Position numbers and translations under genes: made by a program
NCBI GenBank assembly: GCA_964393605.1
Contig: CAYMUL010000015.1
Coordinates: 1 to 64,000 of the forward strand
From: CAYMUL01 sp964393605
GTDB lineage: Bacteria; Bacteroidota; Ignavibacteria; Ignavibacteriales; Ignavibacteriaceae
Direction of reading: 5' to 3'
Length of the DNA: 64,000 bases
The notes under the pieces: generated by a model
What the model saw: only the letters and a program-made list of their open reading frames with translations
What the model was told of the DNA's origin: nothing
Databases searched by the model: none
Shown: positions 45,155 through 54,328 of the stretch, one piece after another
How the letters are laid out: every line of letters begins with the position of its first letter
Numbering within the stretch: position 1 is the stretch's first letter

Positions 45155-45943
45155 CTAATTTATCGTTACTGCGTTGCTCTTAACTATCTCCGCCATTCCT
45201 AAAAACAACTGATCATTTTTGGTTGTGCATGCATATTTAAACTTCACGACTTGCAAAATTGCACTGCCGGAAAATCTTGATAGCTCTGCACTTAATATTC
45301 TTGAAAATCCGTTGTTCGGCAAAATATTCGATGAGTACGGCGTAACCGATCCTGTTGTTGGCGATAGAAAAATCATTATAGAATCTGCACTGCCGCCGGT
45401 GATTGTCCACGTAATGTCAAGGTCTGAAGTTTTTGAAACCGTTGCACCCGAAGATGGCGCAGTGAGTTCAAATTCAAGTGGACTTGAAACTGCGAGTTCG
45501 AATTGAGGAATAGAATTTTTTCCCGCTACATTCCAACTGTGTGCCGTACCGTTGAAGTTCACTCCCGTCAATGTTGCCGGCGCAGTTGGATTGAATGATG
45601 AATAATAAATTGAACCACTGCTGTATTTCGTCAGTGAATTTCCGTTGACGCTAACTGTTCCCGCATCAAGTGAGTTTGATGTTCCAAAGTGTGCGTAACC
45701 CATTACATAATTTATTTTAAAACCGGAGACAAGTTGATCGAAGGAGATAGTTGTAACTATTCCGTTTGGTTTTGCAAGCCAGGTAAGTGATGGAATCGGA
45801 TGACCGCTTTTGTTGCCGACTGTGCCGGAGTTGTCATCGGGAAAAATTGGATTGTCGTCTATTTTATCGCATGATGCGAAGAGTGCGAGCAAGCTGACTA
45901 GCGTAGCTTGTAATAATATTTTTTTTGTTTTGCGCATTTTCAT
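45155..45943 (-). CDS. Lipoprotein of unknown function
   Basis: The 262-residue protein begins with a lipoprotein signal (KKILLQATLVSLLALFASCD; lipobox FASC). The rest is beta-rich: residues 50-165 form an unknown domain with GYAHFGTSNSLDAG and YYSSFNPTAPATLTGVNFNG, and residues 165-262 look like an Ig-like domain (FELTAPSSGATVSKTSDLDI). No family is recognised. It probably sits in the outer membrane, facing the periplasm or the surface. It is separate from the pdu genes by about 77 bases on the same strand. Confidence 0.75.
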   Translation of the reverse strand: MKMRKTKKILLQATLVSLLALFASCDKIDDNPIFPDDNSGTVGNKSGHPIPSLTWLAKPNGIVTTISFDQLVSGFKINYVMGYAHFGTSNSLDAGTVSVNGNSLTKYSSGSIYYSSFNPTAPATLTGVNFNGTAHSWNVAGKNSIPQFELAVSSPLEFELTAPSSGATVSKTSDLDITWTITGGSADSIMIFLSPTTGSVTPYSSNILPNNGFSRILSAELSRFSGSAILQVVKFKYACTTKNDQLFLGMAEIVKSNAVTIN

Positions 45944-46020
45944 TCTTAACCAAAATTATTTTTGTTTTCTAAAATTGCTTGTGGAGGAATGCCACAAAGA
46001 CACTAAGGCACGAAGAATAT

Positions 46021-46575
46021 TTAAATCATTTCCGATAATAATTCCTGTCTAGGTTGTGGAATTACAACTTTGTTGACGAGTAGTCCTTTGTCCGCAACAA
46101 CCTTTGCACCCGCATCAACTGCGGATGTTACGGCGGCGACTTCTCCTGTTACGGTAAAAAATGCTTTTCCTCCCAATGCCATTGCGAGACGGACTTCAAT
46201 CAATTTTACATTTGCAGATTTCACTGCGGCATCGGCGGCTTCAATCAGTGATGCAACGGAAAATGATTCTACAATTCCAAGCGCTTCAAGCATTTCGATG
46301 TTCGTGTGTCCGTGCAGCGCGGGAAAAATTGTATGATGCACATTCGGAATTACGAAATGGTCTATCACCGCAAAACCAATTGTATCAACTGCGGTTTGTA
46401 CGGCGGAGTTCACTGCCGCAACTTCTCCGCCGATGAGTGTCAGATATTTTCCCGAACAAATTGTGCGGGATAAAATCAACTGCACGTTTGAAGTTTTCAA
46501 CATAATATCTGCGGCTTGCATTCCCGATGCAATGCTTGTCATTTCTATTAAACCGATTGAGTTTAGCTTTATCAT
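46021..46575 (-). CDS. pduT: Bacterial microcompartment shell protein, tandem BMC domain (PduT-like)
   Basis: The 184-residue protein has two BMC domains in tandem (IGLIEMTSIASGMQAADIML in the first; LGIVESFSVASLIEAADAAV in the second), the pattern of trimeric shell proteins. A cysteine at residue 40 in SRTICSGKYL matches the cysteine that holds a [4Fe-4S] cluster in the pore of PduT. It should form a shell facet that passes electrons or a cluster across the shell. It is four bases downstream of the pduS-like gene. No hexameric BMC-H, pentameric BMC-P or enzyme genes appear in the window. Confidence 0.9.
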   Translation of the reverse strand: MIKLNSIGLIEMTSIASGMQAADIMLKTSNVQLILSRTICSGKYLTLIGGEVAAVNSAVQTAVDTIGFAVIDHFVIPNVHHTIFPALHGHTNIEMLEALGIVESFSVASLIEAADAAVKSANVKLIEVRLAMALGGKAFFTVTGEVAAVTSAVDAGAKVVADKGLLVNKVVIPQPRQELLSEMI

Positions 46576-46578
46576 TTC

Positions 46579-47898
46579 TTACCTGCTGATTCTAACAAAT
46601 TCATTATTAACGTGAGTAACCGTTCCCGAAACCGAAGCGTGAATATTCGCTCCCAATTTATTTTCGGAAACTCCGGCAATTAATTCTCCTTCGTTCACTG
46701 CTTGTCCGATTTTTACTTTTGCAATTGCCGGCTCGCCCAAATGTTGCTTCAATAAAATTTTTACCGATGAGGGGGAGTAATCAATTTTTATGAAAGGAGT
46801 TTTCACATCAAAATCACTCAAGCGCAACCTGCTTATTAACTGCTGAAGCGGAACACGTCTTCCCTCTTTCATCGGATGAATTTTTACTTCTTTGGTTTGA
46901 ACATATTTCGTTCCTTCTTTGCGCATCGATTGTTTCGCGCGGTCGCAGGCTTCTTTCGGAAAGAGGTCTTCGGGGCAAGCGTAAAGCGTACACAAACCGC
47001 ATGAGCAACAAAGTTCGGCTTTCATATTCCAAACTGACTCGCCGGTTTTTGTGAATCCCAGTGAGCGCATTACTTGATGCGGCTGAACATCATAACCCAA
47101 CAAATAGCGCGGGCAAAACTCGGTGCAGTATGTACATTGATCGCATGCGGATTTTCCGATGCGATGCCAATTTTGTTCGGGTTGATTTTTTCTTTTTATG
47201 ATGTAATGCTCTTTGGGGAGAATGATTAGTCCCGCAGTAGTTTTTGTAACAACTTCTGAAGTATCGAAAGTCAAACGTCCCATCATTACGCCGCCGATGT
47301 AGATTGCAAAATCTTTTAGAGTAGTGCCGCCGGCAAGTTCAATCAACTCCGCAAACGATGTTCCGATGTGAACGAAGAAAGAGGAAGGATTTTTTACTGC
47401 GCCGTTTATCGATACAAATTTTTTAGTGAGAGGAATATCAATCGATGCGTTGTGAATGTTTAACAAAGTTTCAACATTGTTGACTACACATCCGACATTT
47501 AGTGGTATGCCTGCGGCGGGTATTAATCTTTTCGTTGCAGCATACACAAGTTCGAATTCATCGCCGGCAGGATAAAAATCGCCGAGTAAAGTCATCTCAT
47601 TTTTTTTTGATTTAACAACGGGAGAAATTTTTTCAATCGCTTTAGAATTTTTTTCTTTGATGCCGAAGTAACCTTTTTTTGCGCCGGTGTTTTCAATCAT
47701 TAAATTAAAACCGGAGACGATTTCCTCGTAGAAATTTTCCATCAGTTCAACGTCTTTGTGAATTAACGGTTCACACTCTGCGCCGTTTGCGAGTACAAAT
47801 TCAACACTCGAACTTGCTTTGACATGCGTAGGAAATCCCGCGCCACCGGCACCGACTACTCCGGCTTGTTTTATTTTTTCACTTAAATTATTTGACAA
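46579..47898 (-). CDS. pduS: PduS-like flavin/iron-sulfur electron-transfer protein (RnfC-like)
   Basis: The 439-residue protein resembles PduS, which reduces cobalamin in microcompartments and is related to RnfC. The N-terminus has the glycine-rich nucleotide site (AGVVGAGGAGFPTHVKA) and NGAECEPLIHKD. An SLBB domain follows around FVSINGAVKNPSSFFVHIG. Two [4Fe-4S] motifs are visible: CDQCTYCTEFCP and CCSCGLCTLYACP. The C-terminal barrel sandwich ends ASVSGTVTHVNNEFVRI. It pairs with the PduT shell protein, its known interaction partner in Pdu systems. Confidence 0.9.
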   Translation of the reverse strand: MSNNLSEKIKQAGVVGAGGAGFPTHVKASSSVEFVLANGAECEPLIHKDVELMENFYEEIVSGFNLMIENTGAKKGYFGIKEKNSKAIEKISPVVKSKKNEMTLLGDFYPAGDEFELVYAATKRLIPAAGIPLNVGCVVNNVETLLNIHNASIDIPLTKKFVSINGAVKNPSSFFVHIGTSFAELIELAGGTTLKDFAIYIGGVMMGRLTFDTSEVVTKTTAGLIILPKEHYIIKRKNQPEQNWHRIGKSACDQCTYCTEFCPRYLLGYDVQPHQVMRSLGFTKTGESVWNMKAELCCSCGLCTLYACPEDLFPKEACDRAKQSMRKEGTKYVQTKEVKIHPMKEGRRVPLQQLISRLRLSDFDVKTPFIKIDYSPSSVKILLKQHLGEPAIAKVKIGQAVNEGELIAGVSENKLGANIHASVSGTVTHVNNEFVRISR

Positions 47899-48134
47899 TT
47901 TTATTCTTCGTTATTAAAATTTTTTGCAATTGCAAAATAGGGAAAAAATTGCTGTTGTTTCGACGGAGAAAAATTTGAAGGGCGTTTGGTTGGTAAGATT
48001 CGAATATTTCTTTAAGTTTAGAGCAATGATTATGATTTACAAGTAACCGAGGCATACTTGTAAAAAGTTTTGGATTTTTAGGCATTCGATTAAAGCTGCG
48101 CGTTTTATTAAAGACTGAATTAATTTTTAAAAAT

Positions 48135-48161
48135 AAAAAAGCCCCTGTTAAGGACAAGGGC
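48135..48161 (-). terminator. Rho-independent terminator of the tracrRNA
   Basis: On the minus strand GCCCTTGT-CCTTA-ACAGGGGC forms an eight-base-pair stem with one G-U pair, followed by TTTTTTA. It is the expected final hairpin of a type II tracrRNA. Confidence 0.85.
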
Positions 48162-48226
48162 AAAACCTGTTGAAGCATCGCTTCACTACGGAATAAAATC
48201 CTTATTGTGAATTACTTCAATTTGTA
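48135..48226 (-). ncRNA. tracrRNA of the type II-C system
   Basis: On the minus strand, just upstream of cas9 and reading away from it, ACAAATTGAAGTAATTCACA (from 48225, continuing AT) is complementary to the 5' 22-23 bases of the CRISPR repeat read on its minus strand, with one bulge and two mismatches. It is followed by the conserved AATAAGGA...TTCCG nexus seen in Bacteroidota tracrRNAs, then a hairpin TGAAGC-GAT-GCTTCA, and a strong terminator. A TATTTTTG box (48230-48237) ends four to five bases before the predicted 5' end, matching TAnnTTTG, so the RNA probably starts directly at the anti-repeat. Total length is about 90 bases. Confidence 0.88.
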
Positions 48227-48229
48227 GGT

Positions 48230-48237
48230 CAAAAATA
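48230..48237 (-). promoter_or_regulatory. -7 promoter box of the tracrRNA
   Basis: TATTTTTG on the minus strand fits TAnnTTTG exactly and lies 4-6 bases upstream of the anti-repeat. I did not find a convincing -33 TTG at the right distance. Confidence 0.5.
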
Positions 48238-48270
48238 AAAATTATTATAAATAAATAAAAGGAGTTAATC

Positions 48271-51200
48271 ATGAAAAAAATTATCGGGCTCGATTTAGGA
48301 ACAAATTCTATCGGTGCGGCACTTGTGAATTTGCCGGAAAACTTAGATGACTATGGAAAGTATGGCAAAATTGAATGGGCCGGCTCGCGTATTATTCCCG
48401 TTGACGGCGAATATCTACAAAAATTTGAAAGTGGCGGACCAGCTGAAACAAAAGCAGCAGCCCGACGAATGAAAAGAGGATCTAGAAGACTAAAGCATCG
48501 ATACAAATTAAGACGCACCCGATTAACTCAGATATTTAAAATATTGGGATGGCTTGATGATAGCTTTCCCGAGAATTTTAAGAAACAAATACAACTTAAT
48601 CAGAATTATAAATTCAATATCAATGATTACTTGCCTTTCGAAGAAACAACAATTGAAGAGGCTAAAAATCTATTGGGAATAAAAAACAAAGAAGGAAACT
48701 TGATCATTCCTGAAGATTGGGTTGTATATTACTTAAGGAAAAAGGCTTTATCGACAAAAATATCACTTGCTGAATTGGCTAGAATAATTTACATGTTAAA
48801 TCAAAGGCGAGGTTTTAAGAGTAGCAGGAAAGATTTAAAAGAAGAAGGCGTAAAAGAAAAAAAGTGGGTTGAAATTGTAAAAATTAAATCCGTCGAACTT
48901 GAAAGCAGTGAACCGGACAAGAATAAAAAATTTACTTTTATTATTACCGCCGATTCAGAAAATATAAAACCATGGAAGGAAAAAAGATATAAGAAGCCGG
49001 AATGGGAAGGGAAGGAATTTACGCTGCTGGTTACAGAAAAATCCAAAACTAAAAGTGACGGAACTATTACCGTAACCCAAAATAAACCTGAAATTCCCAA
49101 AGTGGATGATTGGGCACTAAGTATGGTAGCTTTGGATAACCAAATTGACAACCAAATGCCGGGATCATTTTTCTGGGATAAGCTAGTTGAAGATAAAAAT
49201 TACCGAATTAGACAAATTGCCGTACGCAGAGAAAAATATAAAAAAGAGCTGCAGATGATTTGGAATAAACAACTTGAGCTAAGAATAGCCGAGAGAAAAG
49301 AACAAGAAATTCTAAACGAAGATAAACTTGAACGAATAATAACTCACCTTTACAGAAAAAATATTTCGAAACAGAAACAACTTAGGGATAAGGGACTTTT
49401 GCACATTATTTCTGATGATATTATCTATTATCAGCGCGAACTAAAATCACAAAAGCATTCCATTAGTGAATGTCGGTATGAAAAACTAAAAGCAATAGAT
49501 GGCGAATACTATGGTTTAAAATGTGCCCCTAAGTCATCTCCTGAATTTCAAGAATACCGAATATGGCAAGATTTACACAATATTCGGATCTTAGAGAGGG
49601 AAACGGTTGAAGATGGCGTAACGAAAATAGATATTGATGTAACTGACAATTTCATTGATGAAAATATTAAGGAAAAACTTTTTGAACTCTTTGATTCTTC
49701 AAAGAGCGTTACGCAAGATGATATATTTAATCTCATCAATTCCTTACATGCCACCGAATTGCTCAACTCAGAAAGATTTAGAATAAATCTCTTTGCAAAT
49801 AGAGGCGAGCTAAGTGGACATCAGATTAAAACTCTATTCAAAAAATTATTTAAAAAATTCAAACTTGAAACAAAAGGCGAAGAACTTATTAACGATAGTG
49901 AAAAACTTAGAAGGCTTTGGCATATCTATTACTCGATAAGTTCATCGGACATCGAGAAATCGGCAAAAGGTATAAGAACTGCACTAAAAAAATTAATACC
50001 CGAGAACGATGATATTATCGAAGCATTCACAAAACTCCCCGAAGAAAAAAAAGAATACGCATCCCTCTCAAGTAAAGCAATAAAAAAACTCCTTCCGTTG
50101 ATGCGATGCGGGAAATATTGGAACTGGCATAATATTAATGTCGAAGTTCAAGGCAAAATTGAAAATATAATTAAAAACGGTTGGGAATCATCTCTCGATA
50201 AAAGGGCAACTTTAGAAATTAGAAAAAGACATTTAACATCTAAAGAAAATTTTTCCGCATTGCCTACTTGGTTAGCATGTTATGTAGTTTATGCGCGTCA
50301 TAGTGAAAAAGAGTATGAAAAAAAATATACTGAATCAGAAATTAGTCATTTAGATGTGATGAAACTTATTCCTAACAATAGCCTGAGAAATCCAATAGTT
50401 GAACAGGTAGTTAGAGAAACACTATTTCTTGTGAAAGATATTTGTAAAAAGTTTGGACAGCCTGACGAGATTCATATTGAATTGGGTAGAGAACTGAAAA
50501 AAAACAGAGAAGAAAAAGAGCGTATATCTAAAAACAATTCGAAAAACTTTGAAGAAAAACAAAGGATAAAAAAACTTCTTTATGAGTTATTGAATGGCGA
50601 GTTTGAACACTATGATGAGAATGAAGCAGTAATAACTCATGCATTCACGACAAAACCCAATCCCGAAAATCCAAGCGATGTGGAAAAATTTAGAATATAC
50701 AAAAGTTGTGCAATGATCACTAGTGATGAGGAGAAAAATAACTGGGATGCGTTATTCAAAGATGGAAACAAGCAAAGGATTCCTACCGTAAATGAAATAA
50801 AAAAATACACTTTATGGTTAAGTCAAAAATGTATATCGCCCTATACAGGAACGATTATTCCTTTAAGCAAATTATTCGATAGAACAAAATATGAAATTGA
50901 ACACATCATACCACAATCGAAATTAAAATATGATGCTTTTGAAAACCTCGTGATTTCTGAGGCTGAAATAAATCCCGAACCTTACAAAGGAAATATGTTG
51001 GCACGAAATTTCATAAAACATTTCAGCGGGCAGGAATTACAGATTGGCGATAGGAAGTTTAAAATACTCACAAACGATGAATATGAAGCGCACTGTAAAA
51101 AAACTTTCAGAGGAAAAAAACTTAAAAACTTGCTTGCTACGGAGATACCTGAGGACTTTGTAGAAAGACAAATAAATGACACAAGGTATATAACCAGGAA

Positions 51201-52911
51201 GGTAACAGAATTACTTCATCCATTTACAAAGAAAGAAACTGGTATTGTCTTTACAATTGGAAGCATAACAAGTGAGCTAAAAAATGAATGGGGACTGAAC
51301 TCTATTTGGAAAGGAATATTGAAACCGAGGTTTGAAAGATTAGAAAAGATAGAACAGAAAAAAATGATCTTTGAAGATGAAGAAGACAAAAATAAATTTC
51401 ATTTTCACATTCCTCAAAATCCAGAATTGGAATTGAAGAGAATTGATCATCGCCACCATGCTTTAGATGCAATCATTGTAGCCGCCACTACACGTGAGCA
51501 TATTCGATACCTGAATTCTCTTAACGCAGTAGATTCAATAGAAGAATTGATGAATGTAAAACGAGCTTTGGTTAAACGTAAAATTCGTGAATTCAAACTC
51601 CCTTGGCCTGAGTTTTCATTCAATGCAAAAGAATTGCTCAATGAGTTAGTAGTAACTATTAAATCAAATAATCGTATTGTAAGCAAACCTTTCAATAAAT
51701 ACACCAAATGGTTCCAAAAAGAAGACGGTTCTTTTGAAAAAAGATATTTCTACCAAAAACCGAATAATCGCTGGATGGCTGTGCGCAAATCGATGTTCAA
51801 AGAACCTCAAGGGATTATTTGGTTGAAGGAAAAAGAAATGGTCTCGGTTTATGAAGCGTTTAATATTCAAATTGAAAGGATGAAAGTTGAAAGCGAACCG
51901 GAAAAAAGAAAAAATGCCAGTTATGTGTATGATAAATATGCTAGACAAATATTAAAAAATATTATCCTGCAAACCGGAATAGATGTGAATGAAACCGATG
52001 AATTGCTCAATGCTGTAGAGGCGTATCTAAATAAAAATAAAAAAAGAATTGAAACCGATGAGCCACAACCAAATAAAAAACCAAAATATAAAACCGTTTA
52101 TAGTTTAGAAAATTATGAGGTGGAAGAAATTCTAGTCGCCAAGTTTCATGAATACGCAGCTAAGCGCGTAAAATTGGATGCATCTTTTACACATGATAAA
52201 ATTGATAAGATACCATACGTTTATGCCAGAGAAAATAGAACTAATATTCCCAAATTATTACATCAGCATCTTTCTTCTTATGAAGCTGATAAAAACAGAA
52301 AATCTTCCGAAGCTTTTTTAGGCGAAGGACTTGAAGAATTAGCAAAGAAGGCCGGAAAGAGAATCGATAAAGTAACCATATTTGAAAAGAAATCACCTGA
52401 CGATAAATTTGGTAACAAATTTGTGGAAGTTGACAAAGGCGCAATTGCCTACTTTATAATTTATGAAAATGAAGCAACGAAGGAACGAGTCGAAATGTAT
52501 TCTCTCGCCACTCACAAAGCTATTGAGCGGTTGGTGCAGAAGAAACCGCTCGCGGATAAAAAAGAAGGTTTTAAAACCATTATTCTCAGTCCAAATGATT
52601 TAGTATATGTGCCGACTGATGACCAAATAAAAAAAATAAAAGATAACCATCCAAATCCTATTGATTGGAATAGTAAGAGGGAAATATCAAAGAGGATATA
52701 TAAAATGGTTAGCAGCTCAAAAAAAGTTTGTCAATTTGTACAACATCAGATTGCTAAGGCCATTATCTCATCCGACGCAAAAGAAAAAATAAAGGGAGAG
52801 ATTGATTGGCATGACAAATCACCCAAAACAATGGATGATGACATTAATATTAGTTCGTGTTGTATCAAAATTATTGTAGATAGACTTGGTGAAATTAAAC
52901 CGCAGATTTGA
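48271..52911 (+). CDS. cas9: CRISPR-associated endonuclease Cas9, type II-C, large form
   Basis: The 1,546-residue protein is the RNA-guided DNA nuclease. RuvC-I is KKIIGLDLGTNSIGAALVNL with Asp8; the arginine-rich bridge helix spans about 61-86 (RRMKRGSRRLKHRYKLRR); RuvC-II is PDEIHIELGRELKKNREEK with Glu737; HNH is YEIEHIIPQSKL with His878, preceded by Glu877 where SpCas9 has Asp839; RuvC-III is RIDHRHHALDAIIVAATTRE with His1063 and Asp1066. All core residues are present, so it should cut DNA. It is about 460 residues longer than N. meningitidis Cas9 (1,082), with extra length in the recognition lobe (95-730) and a 480-residue C-terminal part holding the PAM-reading domain. AAGGAG lies six bases before the ATG. 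Confidence 0.97.
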   Translation: MKKIIGLDLGTNSIGAALVNLPENLDDYGKYGKIEWAGSRIIPVDGEYLQKFESGGPAETKAAARRMKRGSRRLKHRYKLRRTRLTQIFKILGWLDDSFPENFKKQIQLNQNYKFNINDYLPFEETTIEEAKNLLGIKNKEGNLIIPEDWVVYYLRKKALSTKISLAELARIIYMLNQRRGFKSSRKDLKEEGVKEKKWVEIVKIKSVELESSEPDKNKKFTFIITADSENIKPWKEKRYKKPEWEGKEFTLLVTEKSKTKSDGTITVTQNKPEIPKVDDWALSMVALDNQIDNQMPGSFFWDKLVEDKNYRIRQIAVRREKYKKELQMIWNKQLELRIAERKEQEILNEDKLERIITHLYRKNISKQKQLRDKGLLHIISDDIIYYQRELKSQKHSISECRYEKLKAIDGEYYGLKCAPKSSPEFQEYRIWQDLHNIRILERETVEDGVTKIDIDVTDNFIDENIKEKLFELFDSSKSVTQDDIFNLINSLHATELLNSERFRINLFANRGELSGHQIKTLFKKLFKKFKLETKGEELINDSEKLRRLWHIYYSISSSDIEKSAKGIRTALKKLIPENDDIIEAFTKLPEEKKEYASLSSKAIKKLLPLMRCGKYWNWHNINVEVQGKIENIIKNGWESSLDKRATLEIRKRHLTSKENFSALPTWLACYVVYARHSEKEYEKKYTESEISHLDVMKLIPNNSLRNPIVEQVVRETLFLVKDICKKFGQPDEIHIELGRELKKNREEKERISKNNSKNFEEKQRIKKLLYELLNGEFEHYDENEAVITHAFTTKPNPENPSDVEKFRIYKSCAMITSDEEKNNWDALFKDGNKQRIPTVNEIKKYTLWLSQKCISPYTGTIIPLSKLFDRTKYEIEHIIPQSKLKYDAFENLVISEAEINPEPYKGNMLARNFIKHFSGQELQIGDRKFKILTNDEYEAHCKKTFRGKKLKNLLATEIPEDFVERQINDTRYITRKVTELLHPFTKKETGIVFTIGSITSELKNEWGLNSIWKGILKPRFERLEKIEQKKMIFEDEEDKNKFHFHIPQNPELELKRIDHRHHALDAIIVAATTREHIRYLNSLNAVDSIEELMNVKRALVKRKIREFKLPWPEFSFNAKELLNELVVTIKSNNRIVSKPFNKYTKWFQKEDGSFEKRYFYQKPNNRWMAVRKSMFKEPQGIIWLKEKEMVSVYEAFNIQIERMKVESEPEKRKNASYVYDKYARQILKNIILQTGIDVNETDELLNAVEAYLNKNKKRIETDEPQPNKKPKYKTVYSLENYEVEEILVAKFHEYAAKRVKLDASFTHDKIDKIPYVYARENRTNIPKLLHQHLSSYEADKNRKSSEAFLGEGLEELAKKAGKRIDKVTIFEKKSPDDKFGNKFVEVDKGAIAYFIIYENEATKERVEMYSLATHKAIERLVQKKPLADKKEGFKTIILSPNDLVYVPTDDQIKKIKDNHPNPIDWNSKREISKRIYKMVSSSKKVCQFVQHQIAKAIISSDAKEKIKGEIDWHDKSPKTMDDDINISSCCIKIIVDRLGEIKPQI

Positions 52912-52917
52912 TGAACT

Positions 52918-53886
52918 ATGATCAAACGAACTTTATACTTCGGCAATCCGGTCTACCTTTCAAAAAAAGATAATCAGTTGATAATAAAAAAACCGGATGA
53001 AAAAAGAGACAACGTTGAAGCCGAAATGAAAGAGGTTGATAAAAACCAAAAATATAAAGACCGTTCAAATCTCAATTCGGTTCCGATTGAAGATATCGGT
53101 TTATTAATCCTCGATAATCAGCAAATAACAATTTCGCACGGATTGCTTGCGGCTCTTTTGGAAAATAATTCCTCCGTGGTAACAACAACAAACAACCACA
53201 TGCCGAACGGATTATTTCTGCCACTGGAGGCGAACACTTTACAAAGCGAACGCTTCAAAAATCAAATAGATGCAACCGAACCGCTAAAAAAACAACTCTG
53301 GCAGCAAACCATCTCCGCAAAAATATTTAATCAGGCAATGGTATTGGCAAGTTTCAAAAAGCAAAATGAAAATATGAAACGATGGGCAAAGAAAGTTAAG
53401 TCGGGAGATGCCGATAACCTGGAAGGAAGAGCCGCCGCATATTATTGGAAAAACTTATTCCCTGAAAATTTGGAATTCGAACGCGATCAATTCGGAGAGC
53501 CACCGAATAATTTGTTGAATTACGGTTATGCTGTTTTACGAGCAATTGTTGCGCGGGCATTGGTCGGCTCCGGTTTGCTTCCAACGCTCGGTATTCATCA
53601 CAGCAATAAATATAATGCTTACTGCCTTGCAGATGATATTATGGAACCTTACAGACCTTATGTTGATCACTTGGCGGCAACAATTGTTTATGATGGCGAG
53701 GATTTTGAAGAATTGTCCACCGACATGAAAAAATATCTTTTGAATATTCCGGCAATGGATATAAAAATAGATTCAAAAAGTAGCCCGCTAATGGTTGGCG
53801 TTCAAAGAACAACAGCATCTTTGGCAAGCTGTTTTGCAGGCAAAGCAAGAAAAATAATTTACCCGGAGTTTTCAATTTGGGATTAA
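52918..53886 (+). CDS. cas1: CRISPR-associated endonuclease Cas1
   Basis: The 322-residue metal-dependent integrase works with Cas2 to insert new spacers. It shows the expected N-terminal beta domain (IGLLILDNQQITISHGLLAA) and helical active-site domain (GRAAAYYWKNLFP, then LNYGYAVLRAIVARALVGSG and TLGIHHSNKYNAYCLADDIM with His and Asp metal ligands). It begins six bases after the cas9 stop and overlaps cas2 by ten bases. No csn2 or cas4 follows, which marks the locus as subtype II-C. Confidence 0.96.
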   Translation: MIKRTLYFGNPVYLSKKDNQLIIKKPDEKRDNVEAEMKEVDKNQKYKDRSNLNSVPIEDIGLLILDNQQITISHGLLAALLENNSSVVTTTNNHMPNGLFLPLEANTLQSERFKNQIDATEPLKKQLWQQTISAKIFNQAMVLASFKKQNENMKRWAKKVKSGDADNLEGRAAAYYWKNLFPENLEFERDQFGEPPNNLLNYGYAVLRAIVARALVGSGLLPTLGIHHSNKYNAYCLADDIMEPYRPYVDHLAATIVYDGEDFEELSTDMKKYLLNIPAMDIKIDSKSSPLMVGVQRTTASLASCFAGKARKIIYPEFSIWD

Positions 53887-54209
53887 GTGAGTACAGAGTT
53901 ATGTGGATATTGGTATTTTTCGATCTCCCCACGGAGACTAAACTGGAGAAGAAAGCATATACAAGATTTAGAAAAAATTTGCTTAAGGACGGATTCAGCA
54001 TGTTTCAATTTTCAATTTACGTGCGGCACTGCGCGAGCAAAGAGAATAAAACCGTGCATGTTAAACGGGTAAAAGAATTTTTACCTTCGAAAGGACACGT
54101 TGGTATTTTATCCATTACAGATAAACAATTCGGAATGATGGAAATATTTTATGGCGAAAAGAAAGAGAAGAGCGGATTTAAAGATCCGCACCAACTTGAA
54201 TTGTTTTAA
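53877..54209 (+). CDS. cas2: CRISPR-associated protein Cas2
   Basis: The 110-residue protein is the structural partner of Cas1 in spacer acquisition. It has the type II signature EYRVMWILVFFDLPTETKLE with the conserved aspartate, and DGFSMFQFSIYVRHCASKEN. Type II-C Cas2 proteins normally have a few residues before YRVMW, so I accept the TTG start at 53877 inside the cas1 end; the ATG at 53901 is the alternative. Confidence 0.93.
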   Translation: MGLSEYRVMWILVFFDLPTETKLEKKAYTRFRKNLLKDGFSMFQFSIYVRHCASKENKTVHVKRVKEFLPSKGHVGILSITDKQFGMMEIFYGEKKEKSGFKDPHQLELF

Positions 54210-54214
54210 AAGTA

Positions 54215-54247
54215 AAAAAGAGATATTCAAATCGAATATCTCTTTTT
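54215..54247. terminator. Bidirectional terminator between cas2 and the array
   Basis: GAGATATTC-AAATC-GAATATCTC forms a nine-base-pair stem with T runs on both strands (TTTTT to the right; TTTTTT on the minus strand to the left). It would end the cas transcript and also a crRNA transcript running leftwards out of the array. Confidence 0.8.
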
Positions 54248-54328
54248 CTATTTGAAACCAAGTACATCATTTTTTTAATCCTACGGCGACTCTAAGTTAT
54301 TTCAAAACAAGATATTAGAACATAATGC
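54248..54328. promoter_or_regulatory. Unique region beside the first perfect repeat, probable integration (leader) side
   Basis: This AT-rich stretch of about 80 bases lies between the terminator and the first of 14 identical repeats. Because repeats decay at the far end, this cas-side end is where new spacers are most likely added. No leader motif is recognised by eye. Confidence 0.45.

Noticed and set aside
47888..48178. Minus-strand open frame of 96 codons upstream of pduS
   Set aside because: It overlaps the tracrRNA terminator, starts inside it and has no similarity or ribosome site.
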